A stretch of 64,000 bases of DNA from Triglochin maritima. Taxonomy: Eukaryota; Streptophyta; Magnoliopsida; Alismatales; Juncaginaceae. The stretch is from positions 10,880,501 through 10,944,500 of the forward strand of contig OY821770.1 in assembly GCA_963682175.1 (NCBI GenBank). Direction: 5' to 3'. The first letter of the stretch is position 1; each line of letters begins with the position of its first letter. The position numbers were made by a program, and so were the translations under genes. Shown here in pieces: positions 1-11,655 of the stretch. The notes under the pieces are model-generated. The model worked only from the letters and a program-made list of their open reading frames with translations. It had not been told where the DNA came from and did not search any database.

Positions 1-819
1 CGGGATGTTACACATCATAACCTTGATCTATTAGGCAAAGGAAAAAGACTAGAACTATGTAATTAAATGATGCATATGTATGTATGGAGATAAAGGTTAG
101 GATGTCAAAGTGACAAATAACAAACGTATCAAGCATGAAACTACACCATCACAAGTTACGTTAATCACCATCACCCCCACTCCAAAAAGGGCAGATTTAG
201 CCACAAATTAAGATCTAAGTATAAACAAAAGAACATATCAATGGAGCAACTAGAACAATAAGTAAAGAGGTTAAAACTACACTAAAAAGTATAATACCTA
301 ATTTAACAAAAGTGTTCACATTAAAACATGAAGAAATAGTTTGAAAACACCTTTTGTTGGTAGATCTAGGTCCGTTATATGCTTCTCCAACTTAGGCAAA
401 AACTAAGGAAGGTTGAAGAAGAAGAATATATGTAGAGTCTGACCCCTTCCACTCAATGTTGACCCCTTTGAATATGACAGTAGGTCGGCGGTGGAGAATC
501 AAGAGGTAGGGTAGGACGGCGACTGCGACAACGGGCAGTTGAGGGCTGAGGGGATCAGTGGTGTAGAGGACGACGACAACGACGAGTGGACAAATGGTGG
601 AGAGGAAGCTGGCAACGACGACGAGTGGTGGAGAGGAGGCATACGACGACGATGAGTGGTGGAGAGGGGGTAGGCGAGTGGCGACTAGTGAGGTGTGGTG
701 GGTTGGGTCGTTTGGTGGAGGTGTACATGGAGAGAAGTGTTATGATGTTAGTGAGTTGTCACTTGTGAGTTTTAGGGTGCGGGTTTATAAAATTTGATAT
801 TAATTTTGCGTTATTCATG

Positions 820-1045
820 TCGACTTAAATTACATGAAATACTCGAACTCGACTCAAATTACAATTCGTGTCAACCTGAATTTGACACGAACCTGAAATG
901 GGTCAACCCAAACACGAAAATTTAGTGTCGGATTCAGGTTCGAATTTTGTGTCATAACCCGAATTGACACCCCTAAACACAACCCATTTATTAAACAGGT
1001 TCATGGGTTGGGTCGGGTTGACATGATTTTAGGCGATTCGGGTTT
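820..1045. repeat. Degenerate inverted-repeat-rich element, possibly a hAT-type non-autonomous relic
   Basis: The words GGGTCAACCC, GACACGAACCTGAA, GGGTTGGGTCGGGTTGACATG-like and CACCCCTAAACAC recur in both orientations, so the segment folds on itself. This pattern is common in small non-autonomous DNA transposons of plants. I could not fix termini or a target duplication, so the class is an inference. Confidence 0.35.
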
Positions 1046-1619
1046 GGGTTTGACTAATGCCCCCCCCCCCCCCAACTTTTGGAAAATAAGTCCCATTTAT
1101 TTTCCTTTTTCGAACAAATATTAAAATGCAATCAACAAAGTTTAAGAGAAAATTGCAAATGGGTTAATAAACTAAAAATATTAATTGACCTCCTACCGTT
1201 CTTTGCTTGTTTAGAAAGTTTTCTTTTAACTTGCAACACACAATCATAACAAATTGTTATTCTTAATTTTCATGTCAATTTACGGGTATGAGTTCTTATT
1301 ATTAAAGAAATTGGATTATTTCAAATTTGAAGTGATTTGGGTGAATAATGAATTGGTGGTACTCAATTTTGAGCTTAGATTTAAGAATCCATATAAAATT
1401 GGAGTTAATAAGGGAATTATTATTTGTCGCCCGCGAATTACTTAAATTGCCTACTCCAATTCTCATTTTATCATTCACATTCCATTTAATACTCATTTTG
1501 TCTCATCTATTAAAATAAGGCTTTCTGTCTTAGTTTTCCTCACTCTACCAGTACCAACATCAAGGAAATGACTGACAAAACGTTTGAATCTAGTGGGGTT
1601 AGTTACCTAAAAAATCAAC

Positions 1620-1795
1620 CGGGGTGTCTGAAAAAAACGCCTCCCCCATGAGAGGGCGTCTGCAAAAAAGCCCCACATTGGGGGAGGCATCCTAGCCATA
1701 CGCCCCCTATGGGGGAGGCATCTGAACAGATGCCTCCCCAAGGGGGGGGGGGGGGGGTTGCAGATGCCACCTATGGGGGAGGCATCTGAACACTC
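1620..1795. repeat. G-rich GGGGGAGGCATC repeat with a perfect 13-bp-arm palindrome
   Basis: The word GGGGGAGGCATC occurs about three times, plus reverse-complement copies. At 1712-1739 the arms GGGGAGGCATCTG (1712-1724) and CAGATGCCTCCCC (1727-1739) pair perfectly around an AA spacer. A 16-G run follows at once. No protein is encoded. The unit may belong to a small transposon. Confidence 0.7.
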
Positions 1796-1859
1796 ACTTT
1801 TTAAAAAAATAATTTTAGATGGTGTGTTATTTCAAATTATTTCAGGTTCCGTTGCAAGA

Positions 1860-2060
1860 TTTCGGTGGTGACGGGATGAGAGAAAAAACACAAACGTAAA
1901 ATAAACGGGTAAACGGATCAATATCCGGAGTACAATAATAGTGTGTTGAAATAATAATATTATGGGAAATTGATTAGGAAATATCCGCAGGGGCTGCCGC
2001 CCCCTGCCACCCCCGCATTATTAGTCCGGTTTTATTTTTCATGGTTATTTTTTTGTTGTA
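1860..2060 (-). repeat. Module shared in reverse with the hAT MITE at 27987-28491
   Basis: The stretch around 1889-1935 (ACAAACGTAAA, GGGTAAACGG, ATCAATATCCGG, TACAATAATA) matches the reverse complement of about 28235-28295 inside the MITE in TPST intron 1. Both copies lie next to a G/C-rich CCCCCTG block. This suggests a related, more decayed family member. Confidence 0.55.
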
Positions 2061-2309
2061 GTAAGAACATGGGAGAGCCTATTGGGAGCAGAAATAAGTA
2101 AAAATGAGAGAATGACAAAATGGTAATTTGCACGGGCGATTTAAGTAATTCACGGGCGACGTTTAGCAGTTCAGGTTAATAATCATATAAATTATAAAAA
2201 AGCAAACCATTGGCGAATCCACGATTGGGGTTTTGAAAACCTAGTCTTGAAAACCTGAGAAAGAGATCGATGAGAAATAATAATGTTTATCATAATTGGA
2301 ATAATTTTC

Positions 2310-2470
2310 CTCGTGATTCAGGCCTTGATCTTGCTTGTTACCACTACTACCGTAGAAAGAACATTTTCATCCATGAAGCTCGTCATGAATCTGATACATA
2401 ATAGAATGGGAAATGAATTTATGAATGATTGTTTAGTTACATATATTAAGAGGAACATATGTTCTACTAT
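2310..2470 (+). pseudogene. hAT transposase C-terminal dimerisation region, fragment
   Basis: One frame reads a VTTTTVERTFSSMK-type core, then NRMGNEFMNDCLVTYIKRNI. This is the conserved C-terminal dimerisation segment of plant hAT transposases, where the usual form is close to PVATASVERSFSAMK, then NKMGDEWLND and a YIERDIF-like tail. Only about 50 residues remain, with no zinc finger or RNase-H-like core upstream, so this is a truncated non-functional fragment. The frame runs on through a GGCGGATCC stretch that is probably the old 3' untranslated region. An alternative is a domesticated gene remnant, which is less likely given the lack of other exons. Confidence 0.7.
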
Positions 2471-2479
2471 TAGTGGCGG

Positions 2480-2817
2480 ATCCAGAAAAAAATTGGGTGG
2501 GGGCAAACTGTCTCCACATTGGTCGATTTTTTTTTGAAGACCCACAACTTTAAGATGATATTTTAAATTAATTAATTAATTAAAAAAATAAAAAATTGAA
2601 AATATCCTTCCTATTTTTAACAATTTTCCAAACCTGAATACATTAAAATTCAAACGTCTAAAAGAAATTTTTACAACCATAAAACACGACACATCAATTA
2701 AACAACTAATTAACTAAATAATTTAACCTAAAAACACAAATAAAAATCATTACAAAATCATTCTTCTAGACAACTTCAACAACTGGAACGTTATTCCCGA
2801 TCTTGTCTTGGGTGGGA
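2480..2817. other. AT-rich sequence without recognisable features
   Basis: It contains an AATTAATTAATTAATT run near 2567-2582 and AT-rich unique sequence. I see no gene, repeat boundary or element terminus. The left end of the DUF1985/Ulp1 relic should lie near its right edge but could not be fixed. Confidence 0.5.
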
Positions 2818-3739
2818 ACTAGTAGTTGAACTCGTCGACCATGTAGCTAACAAAGACATGAAGACTTTGGAGTAGTAGGCTTAGCTTCAGGAAGTTCCAA
2901 ATTTCGTTGTCTTTGAAACAGTTGTTGAAGTTGTAAACAAGTGTTGGAAAAAAATGATGATGGTGTGGATGAAGTTGTGAATTTTGGACATGAGGATGTC
3001 CCATGGCCAGATGGTGTTGCCTCCTGTGAACACTGAAAAAGTGTTCATAACCGTGGCCTTTCAGTTGTATTGACATGGGAATGAATGCCTGGATACGCCT
3101 CCAAAAGAGATCTTGAGCCGCGTCGACATGTTGCAAAACCTTCAACACGTGGAAAGTCAGGAATACTAACACAGATGCACATTACCGAGCTTTGTTCACC
3201 TATCGAATAAAAGGTGTGCATTATTGCAATTTGAATTATTATAACTATTTACGTCATCGCCGATCCAAAATCCAGGACACTTCATCCCCAAAAACCATGT
3301 TGGTCCGAACTTGCCTATATTCAATGAAATGAGCTTCAAATTGGGGATCACCCCCAAAATCCACCGCCCAAACGTCGTTAGTTGTTTTTCTCCGGCGCCT
3401 TCAAAGGGTCGAGAACTAAAGACTCTCCATTTCAATCCAAATGTCGTTGTATTTTGGTCGGGTTGGTGTAGATGTCTGCAAGATGGTGGGGCCTACGCCT
3501 CTTCCTCGCCGGCCTGGACGGATCCACTTCGGTTAGGTAACCGTCGAGTAGCATGTCTTCATCATCGGACGACTGATTCTCACCAAACGGTTGTCTCGAA
3601 CGTGCCTCTATCAAACAAACAATCCGGTCCAACTCGTTCTCTTCAAATGGAGGTCTCGGACGTGCTTCTACCAAATCCATCATCTTTGACATATTCCCCA
3701 TCATGGAACATTGATTCCGTACAAGGCAGTCAAGTTTAC
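2818..3739 (-). pseudogene. Decayed Ulp1/C48-like C-terminal part and linker
   Basis: Open stretches on the minus strand include an acidic-to-basic linker (SSDDEDMLLDGYLTEVDPSR then RKRRR, about 3432-3739). They continue into a region with FGRWILG, NIGKFGPTWFLGMKCPGFW and FIPMSIQLKGHGYEHF. The latter resembles the region around the catalytic His of plant Ulp1-like peptidases, where FIPM and GHW are usual, but several frameshifts are needed. The catalytic Cys could not be placed. The domain call rests on position and weak motif similarity. Confidence 0.45.
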
Positions 3740-4966
3740 TGATGAGAATTAAATTTATACCGCAAGTGCACGACGTCAATGAAGACGTGGCAAATACGGG
3801 TCGAACACAAGGAGGGAGAGATTTGTTATTAGTGTGATTTCGATTGGGGGAAAGAAGGAGAGAAGAAATAAATTGGGTTTTGAGATTTTTTGTTTTTAAT
3901 TATCTAAAGCAAGAAACAAGAACAAATAAACTAAAACAAGAACAAAGATGTGAATTCCGTCGGGTGGAGGTTTAGATTTAAGGTTTAGATTAGAGAATTT
4001 AGAAACTTATAATAAATCATATTAGTTATAAAGCATTACATGATAAATGATTTAACATAAACTCAAGTAATCAAAATATACTAACACGAAATTAAAATAA
4101 TAACATTCATTCATCTTCTCTTCACCCTAATCCGTCACCTCCACCCTTTGGAAGGAGTTAGAAATTCATAGAGGGAGGAAGAAGGGGTCCTTGAGACATT
4201 ACAAAAGAAAAGTAAAAGTAAGAAATAAAAGACAGAATTTTATTAATGAAAAGAAGAATACAAAACTAAGATTAAGAATAAAAATTACAACCAAAGACTA
4301 AGGACCCTTCTAACATCGTTCTCGGGTCTATTTATAGTTGCTACAAGGGATCTAGGTATAATATTGGAACGTACACGTGTCCAGACACGACTGGACGAAA
4401 TTGGAGCACACGGATCGACTAGGGGGCGGCGGAATCGCCGCATGGTGTGTGTGATCTGCGGCGGAATCGCCGCACATCATGCTCTGATTTGGTCCAGATT
4501 TTGGTTGAATGTTTATGGTATGATTTGATCATCCTTTACGCGTCTGGATTGATTCTTTCCATTCTTTTGAGCTCCGGATTAATTACTTCACATATTTGGA
4601 GATATACATTGATTTTTCTATATATTTTCTCCAAGAGAATAAAAGCTACTCGTGATTTGCAATTAGGTCCTTGACTTTTTGCAGTTAAGTCCCCGACTAC
4701 TTTTGTGCTTAAGTCCTTGTTCTTTTTGCAATTAGGACTTGAATGATTTTATGCTTGGATACATTTCCATTCGTAACCTGATAATCTTGAACTTGGTCTT
4801 TATGATAGAAATGAGTCTTTTGCATGCGTTTATGCTCGGGATGTGGGTAAATTGCATTCAGGTCCCTGTATTCTGTAAATAAGACTAAACACATACCTTA
4901 GTAGCATTTATTGATGTAAAAGTAATCTAAATGAAAGACATATGATGCAATGTATGCAATGCATCA
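3740..4966. mobile_element. Solo LTR, gypsy-like family 1, copy 1 (TSD TTTAC)
   Basis: The segment starts TGATGAGAATTAAATT, ends GCAATGCATCA, and is flanked by perfect 5-bp repeats TTTAC (3735-3739 and 4967-4971). It is nearly identical along its length to 60970-62168. The TGATG/CATCA termini, the 1.2-kb length and the AAATTTATACCGCAAGTGCAC start match Ty3-gypsy-type LTRs of plants; the superfamily is inferred from that start. No primer-binding site or coding region adjoins, so it is a solo LTR left by LTR-LTR recombination. It interrupts the open frame of the DUF1985-Ulp1 relic. Confidence 0.92.
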
Positions 4967-5494
4967 TTTACCTTCTAGTGACAGTTGCTTGGATGCCACT
5001 ACGACCAACTGATTATCGTCGATTTGTGGTCTCAGATGTGCATCTAACAAAGCCACCAACTTAGCTATCTCCGCCAGTACGACACGTTGAATTTCCATGA
5101 GCTCGTTCACTTGTCCTTCCATCAATAGTTGTTTTGCTTCCATCGACAGTTGCGTCACTTTCATCGAGGATTGCTTTGCTTCCATCGGCAGTTGCGCCAC
5201 TCCCACCGAGGATTGATTTGCTTCCATCGACGACTGTGTTGATTCCATTCTCTCCAACCTTTCCAGAAGCAGTTGGTAAGCAGGGGATGCACCCTCTGCC
5301 GGGGTTGGGGTGGCTGGCTGGGAAGAGGTCGTGGTTGCGGTAGAGGTGGGAATAGTTGTTTCCTCTACAAATATGGCATCGTCTGTAAATATGTTTGCCT
5401 TGTTCGCGACGGCTGCCAATCTCTCGGCAAACACATCAACACCCTCGGAATCACCTTCATCAAAATCATCCTCGAGCCCAGGTGGTAGGGGGTC
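4967..5494 (-). pseudogene. Repetitive Met/Gln/Ser linker of the DUF1985-Ulp1 relic
   Basis: The minus frame 5434-4967 encodes a Thr/Pro-rich segment, then at least six imperfect 11-residue repeats of the type S-S-M-E-A-K/N-Q-S-S-x-x, and then a short amphipathic helix-like stretch. The frame stays open straight across the junction with the solo LTR at 4966: removing the LTR and one TSD joins SLEGK to LDCLVRNQCS. This supports the joined-gene reading. Such repeats suggest a flexible or coiled linker. No catalytic motif is present. Confidence 0.6.
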
Positions 5495-6765
5495 TGTAGG
5501 ATTTCATGTTTAATTATACATATATATTTTCGAATTTTTTATGTATAATAAGGATCAATTTTCTATAATTTATTTCATGCATGCATCAATTTGTTTCAAT
5601 ATCTAGTTTCAAAACTTTATTAAAACAAATATGGGCTCCGAATTTCATACCTAGAAGTTCTCTAAAACTTCTTGAAGATTCGGAGACGTTGGGGATGCTC
5701 CTCGCTGCGCCGGATGCCTCCGAGTATTCACCAAACTCTAAACAAGATCAGAGAGAGGGAAGCTAGTCTCTCAATCTCCGATAGGGTTTAGAATCCAATT
5801 ACTAACCCCTCTTTAATTCTCTTGAGAAGATGATCTCTTAAGAACTAAAACTAAACTTAAAAATTAAGGGATTTTCGTGGAGAATTATGGAGAGAGAATT
5901 TTTGCACAAGAAATAATGAATTAGATTAATTGGGTAATGAAATAAGCTTGTATTTATAAGCTCTCTCCAAATTACCTATTCATGTGCAACCCCTTGCCCA
6001 TGATCTCATGCAAAATTCCATCTAACCATCCATTATTTAATAATAAATAATATTAGCCACGAATTAAATCAATTATGGACCAATTTCATGCATGATCTAA
6101 TTAATTCTTAAATTAATTCTGCACAAAACCGTCTGGACTGGTCGACCGTTTGGAGGTTCGGTCGACCGTTTGAACCAAGTTACGGTCGACCGTTCGACAT
6201 TCGGTCGACCGTTCGTAACAGGAATTATTCCATCGCAATGTTCGGTTGACCGACCGATCACATTCGGTCGACCGTTCGAACAGATGAAAATTCCCTGTTA
6301 TCGGTCGAGACACGTCCGGTCAATCGTGCCCGATCGGTCGACCGTTTACTGCTAACCGGTCGATCGTTTGAGCACTGTTCTGCAGACTTGTCAAATTTCG
6401 GTTTAACCCCTACAAAATTTGATATTTCGGGATTAGTAGTAAATTCACAACTTATGTAACATATTATCATATGTAATGATCAATCATTACACCCCATAAT
6501 ATTTACATCACATATGAATTTAATTTAGATTCTAATTATGTTATTAATCACGACATAATTTTGATTTTGCTTGTTCACCCCATGTGTCATATTTTCTACA
6601 TGAAACCCGACACATCTTATAAACTCAAAATCCTCATTTCTTGTTTCCCAGTTTTGTGGTGTGACCTATGGGAGGATCTAAACTAAGTTGGCAGTGATAT
6701 TAAGAGCTTAATATCACAAGCTATAAGCGGTATCTAGCTACACATTATAGCTCCCAATTAGTTAG

Positions 6766-8813
6766 TGTAGGATTTCATGTTTAATTATACATATATATTT
6801 TCAAAATTTTTATGTATAATAAGGATCAATTTTCAATTTTCTAGAATTTATTGCATGCATCGGTTTGTTTTAACAAACTAGTTTCAAAAACTCTATTAAA
6901 ACAAACAAGGGCTCCGAAATTCATACCTAGAAGTTCTCAAAAACTTCTTGAAGATTCAGAGACGTTGGGGATGCTTCTCGCCGCGCCGGATGCCTCCGAG
7001 TATTCACCAAACTCTAAACAAGATCGGAGAGAGATAAGCTAGTCTCTCAATCTCCGATAGGGTTTAGAATCTAATTACTAACCCCTCTTTAGTTCCCTTT
7101 AGAAGATGACCTCTGAAGAACTAAAACTAAACTTAAGAATTAAGGAATTTTCGTGGAGAATTATGGAGAGAGATTTTGCATAAGAAAAATAATGAATGAA
7201 TTAATTAGGTAATGAGATAAACTTGTATTTATAAGTTCTCTCCAAATTACCTATTCATGTGCAACCCCTTGCCCATGATCTCATGCAAAATTCCATCTAA
7301 CCATCCATTATTTATTAATAAATAATATTACCCACGAATTAAATCAATTATGGACCAATTCCATGCATGATCTAATTAATTCTTAAATTAATTCTGCATA
7401 AAACCGTCTGGACCGGTCGACCGTTCAAGGTGCGGTCGACCGCTCGAACCAATGTTTCGGTCGACCGTTCAACATTCGGTCGACCGTTCGTAACAGGAAC
7501 TATTCCATCGCAATGTTCGGTCGACCGACCGATCACTTTCGGTCGACCGTTCGAACAGATGAAAATTCCCTGTTATCGGTCGAGACTCGTCCGGTCGACC
7601 GTGCCCTACCGGTCGACCGTTTACTGCTATCCGGTCGACCGTTTGAGCACTGTTTTGCAGACTTGTCAAATTTTGGTTTAACCCCTACAAAATTTGACAT
7701 TTCGGGATTAGTAGTAAATTCACAACTTATGTAACATATTATCATATGTAATGATCAATCATTACACCCCATAATATTTACATCACATATGAATTTAATT
7801 TAGATTCTAATTATGTTATTAATCACAACATAACTTTGATTTTGCTTTGTTCACCCCATGTGTCATATTTTCTATATGAAACCCGACACAATCTTATGAA
7901 CTCAAAATCCCCATTCCTTGTTTCCCAGTTTTGTGGTGTGACCTATGGGAGGATCTAAACTAAGTTGGCAGTGATATTAAGAGCTTAATATCACAAGCTA
8001 TAAGCGGTATCTAGCTACACATTATAGCTCCCAATTAGTTAGATGTCTTAATTCCACTCGAACCAAAACCCGATCCATTTAGTGATGGAGTGCACCACTT
8101 GTGTCCGTCCCTTGCCTCATGATATTAAGAATACACACAAAGTAGTATTGTGTCATCTTTGTATTAGTATTCATTTCTTGATCTCTTTAAGCTAGTTATA
8201 AATATGTGACTTAACTCAAATCACATTGTGCACATTATAACTTTGCTTTATCAAGGGGCCCACTAATATCATCACTCAATTAAGAGGAGCAATGATAATC
8301 TTTTGACTAACTATCTTCTCCAACAAAAGTTGTACTTAACCAACTAATGCCTTTACACTACACTCATCGATAGCTCAAGACACTAGTCTAATTAAGAACT
8401 CCTTAAGCGATCGGATATAAGTCTCATATCAAAGGACCAAAGACACAGTAAAATATTAATGACACAGAAACACATTTCTATAATATTTTACTTATTAGGT
8501 CTATTCAGTATACAAAAGTAATATTTTCCTCTTTTGCATACCCGTGTTGTCACTCACTTGTAGAGCTACAATGATCTATGACCAACACGACAATCTTAAC
8601 TCGGTAATTAATGTTCCATGTTAGTTACCATGATTGCGAATATCTTTTGTTTTATGTAAACCAATATCTTTCAGAGCTCTACGGTTAAGGACCAAGAGTC
8701 TCTTCCTTAACACTTCTAAAAGACGAATAACATAAACAAGGAACAAAATGATTTCTCATTCAATTCATAATAATTGACATTTAAAAGTAAACTTTTAGAA
8801 CACATTCCCTTCA
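6766..8813 (-). repeat. Element B 3' LTR
   Basis: On the plus strand it starts TGTAGGATTTCATG and ends CACATTCCCTTCA. In minus-sense order it has about 1.58 kb of U3, a nine-copy palindrome array (7414-7641), a TATA-like TATAAATA (7226-7233), then R/U5. It is almost identical to 14133-16181. Confidence 0.93.
7414..7641 (-). promoter_or_regulatory. CGGTCGACCG palindrome array in the U3 of the element B 3' LTR
   Basis: Nine perfect GGTCGACCG sites and one decayed copy fall within 228 bp, roughly 180-420 bp upstream (minus sense) of the TATAAATA box. Spacing is irregular, so this is not a simple tandem repeat but a clustered site pattern. By position it is a candidate enhancer; no binding factor is known to me. 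Confidence 0.75.
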
Positions 8814-8827
8814 ATCTCCCACTTGTT
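8814..8827 (-). other. Polypurine tract of element B
   Basis: Minus-strand AACAAGTGGGAGAT directly precedes the 3' LTR start TGAAGGGAATG. This is the expected plus-strand priming site for reverse transcription. Confidence 0.88.
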
Positions 8828-9169
8828 ATCAAAGTTTTCTTTCACATACATTCTCAATGCATAAAACATTAATAACTAGGGTAACCTTCTCAAATCACCT
8901 ATCAAGCCAATCCACCTGGACCCTCGGATCCATGGACTCGAAATATATTTCGTCTCTTAGCTTGGTACGAAGGTTTGTCGAATGGATCAGTTGTGTTATT
9001 GTTGTGTCCACCCATTTATTTATTTTGTCTTTCGTTGGTGGCTGAGTTAGTTGTAGTGATATTACTCCTAACTAGCTCATGCCTCCACCTTTGATAATGA
9101 TGACGCATCATCATTCCAAACTCCTATTGTCAAGAATTCCTATAAGAATTGCATCAAAACAGCCCTCGG

Positions 9170-11225
9170 CTATTTTCTCCTTTGTCTTCCATAAACAAGA
9201 AGCTTATCTTTAGTCCGGTTAAGGTACTTCAGAATATTCTTGACCGCAATCCTATGATTAGGACTTGCGTTGGATTGGTGACCTCTTGTCACGTTTAGAG
9301 CATACGAGATTTTGAGTCTTGTGCAAGTCATTGTGTACATGGTCCTTTCTTTTGCCGAAGCATAAGGGATGCCTTCATGTACTCCAAGTCTTTGTGTGAT
9401 TGAGCACATTGAGACTTCTTGAGTTGCACACCTATACTCATATTTATTGGCACATTGTCCATATCGGAATTGTTCACCTTGAACATTTCTAAGACCTTGT
9501 CAATGTATGCACGTTGACTGAAGCCAATGAGTCTACGGGATGTATCTCAATGTATCTTGATTCTCAAGATGTGTTGAGCCTCATCCATTTCTTTTCATTG
9601 AAAATGCCAATTTCAATGAAATTTCTCGTTTGCTAATGCTAAGGTATATGATTGCTCATGAGCAATATGTCATCGACATATAAGATCAGAAGTACTACAT
9701 GGCTCCCACTAATCTCCTTGTATATACAAGGTACTCCTTTACTTTGAATGAAGTGAATCTCTTTTACCTCCTCGTCAAAGCGTTTGTTCCAACTCCTCGA
9801 TGCTTGCTTCAATCCAGAAATGGATTCTCGAAACTTGCATATCTTCTCGCTTATTCTTTGGATCATCAAAACCTTGAGGTTGTACCATGTACATATCCTC
9901 CTCCAAGTTCCTGTTAAGGAACGCCATTTTGATATCCATCTTCCATATCTCATAATTATGAAATGTGGAAATAGCGAGCATAATCCGAATAGATTTTAAT
10001 ATGACAACTTCTCAAAAATTTCATCAAAGTCAATTTCTTGAATTCGAGTATGACATTTTGCTACAAGCCTTGCTTTGTAGGTTGTCAAGCTACTATCCAT
10101 GTCCATCTTCCTCCTAAAAGTTCATTTATACTAAATGACATTTTCTCTTGAGGAAGACAAATCAAGTTATACACTCAATTATCATACATGGATTCTATTT
10201 CGGATTTTATGGCCTTAAGCCATAGTTTGGAGTCTTCCCTTACCATTGCTTCTTGGAAGGTCGAGGGATCTTTGGTATCTAGTACCATGATCTCATGAAG
10301 TCCCACATACTTATTGGGTTTCTTCCTTTACCTCGTCGACCTTCTCAATTCTTTTGGTTCTTCTCGTGACTCTCGAACTTCTTCCACAATTTCTTGAGGA
10401 ATAGGTTCATGTTCAACTCTTGAACGTACACTCGGTGGGGATGATTGAGATTCTCTCACAATTTCTTGTGATGATCTCTCGCTCACGCTCCCACTAACCA
10501 AATGAATCTCGGTTGGGCCTTCATGATTTTGAATGCAACATTCACATCATGATCTCGTAGAGTATCTTGAGTTTCCTCAAGCTTAACTCTACTCCCACTA
10601 CTTTTCTATCTTTTCCAGAAATTCTAGAAACACCATATCCCTCTCTACAATCTTTCGATTGGAGGTGATATGAAAAAGTAGTATCCTCTTGTCACATGAG
10701 GATAACCTATAAAGAAGCACTTAATCCGTTTTTGGTTGAAGTTTGGTCGACATCAATTTCTCGACGTAGACCTCACAACCCCAAATCTTGAGAAAGTTGA
10801 GCTTAGGTGTCTTTCAACTCCATAGCTCATAAACCATTTTCTCCACGGATTTGGATGGAACATTATTTAGTGAGTTTGTCATTATTTGTAGTGCATAATT
10901 CCAAAAGTAAATCGGCAATTTAAATTGACTTATTATTGATCGAACCATGTCGAGCAATATCCTATTCCTACATTAGGAATGAGTCAAATTAGGTATTCTA
11001 AGCACTCACCCCTACGACTTTTCATAGAGACTCGATATTCTTGTTGAGTTGGTTCGCTACTCCATTCTCGAATTCCTTGAACTTGTTAAAGAATTCATTT
11101 TTGCTTCCCATTAGACAAATATAGCCATAATGACTATAGTTGTCCGTGAACAAAATGAAGTACCTTAAACCGTCTCTTGCACTTGTACTTATCGGACCAT
11201 ATACATTAGAATGTATCATATCCAA
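9170..11225 (-). pseudogene. Element B pol relic (integrase, reverse transcriptase, RNase H)
   Basis: In minus-strand order the fragments are an integrase core piece (11225-11022: IHSNVYGPISTSARDG then FILFTDNYSHYGY), reverse transcriptase pieces (about 9981-9639: KMDIKMAFLNRNLEEDMYM, SGLKQASRSWNKRFDEE, ILYVDDILLMSN) and a link/RNase H piece (9409-9170: GIPYASAKERTMYTMTCTR, AVKNILKYLNRTKDKLLVYG). The YVDD active-site box is still visible. The pieces lie in different frames with many stops, and the integrase HSD is HSN. No functional Pol could be made. Integrase ahead of RT marks the element as Ty1-copia. Confidence 0.85.
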
Positions 11226-11655
11226 TTAGTTATTCGTTTTCGTTCCTTTCTTCTTGAAAGGTCTCTTGGTCATTTATTTGACCAATCCGATAGTGCTACA
11301 AGATTGTATCATTCACGTGAGTTATCTTAGTTTCTTTTGTTATTGTTTGTTTGAGTTTGTTTATTATTCATTTCAAGCAAATAGAAATCATTCTATATGA
11401 ATGTATTTGCATAGAAAATTCCATTCTTCGATATAGACAAGCAAGAATTAAAATATTTATTAAAATTTATCCATATCCAAAACTTGATACAGAATAGTTC
11501 TTGCTAATCGAAGGTACATAACAAACATTCTACAAAGCATAAATTTAAATCACTAGACTATTGAAGTTCCATAGAATCTTGTACAATCGCAGCGATGCTT
11601 GTACTATTTCCAATCTTCAATATCATCTCGTTCCCAACGAGTTCCTTCCTATCCT

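Larger units (their letters stand above)
1..2282. other. Gene-free flank with low-complexity and repeat remnants
   Basis: I see no supportable gene here. The short open frames at 586-797 are read from a degenerate ACGACGA/GTGGTGGAGAGG-type low-complexity stretch and resemble no known domain. The segment holds a 14-base C run at 1060-1073, a 16-base G run at 1742-1757, and the repeats listed separately. Confidence 0.6.

Noticed and set aside
586..797. Overlapping frames in low-complexity DNA
   Set aside because: The Trp/Arg/Gly-rich peptides come from ACGACGA and GTGGTGGAGAGG repeats.
6113..7745. Several 60-96-residue frames rich in Asp-Arg-Ser in each 2-kb LTR
   Set aside because: They are translations of the CGGTCGACCG array in different frames and recur in every LTR copy.
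8857..9045. Plus-strand frame next to the element B 3' LTR
   Set aside because: It is antisense to the RNase H end of the pol relic and has no domain.
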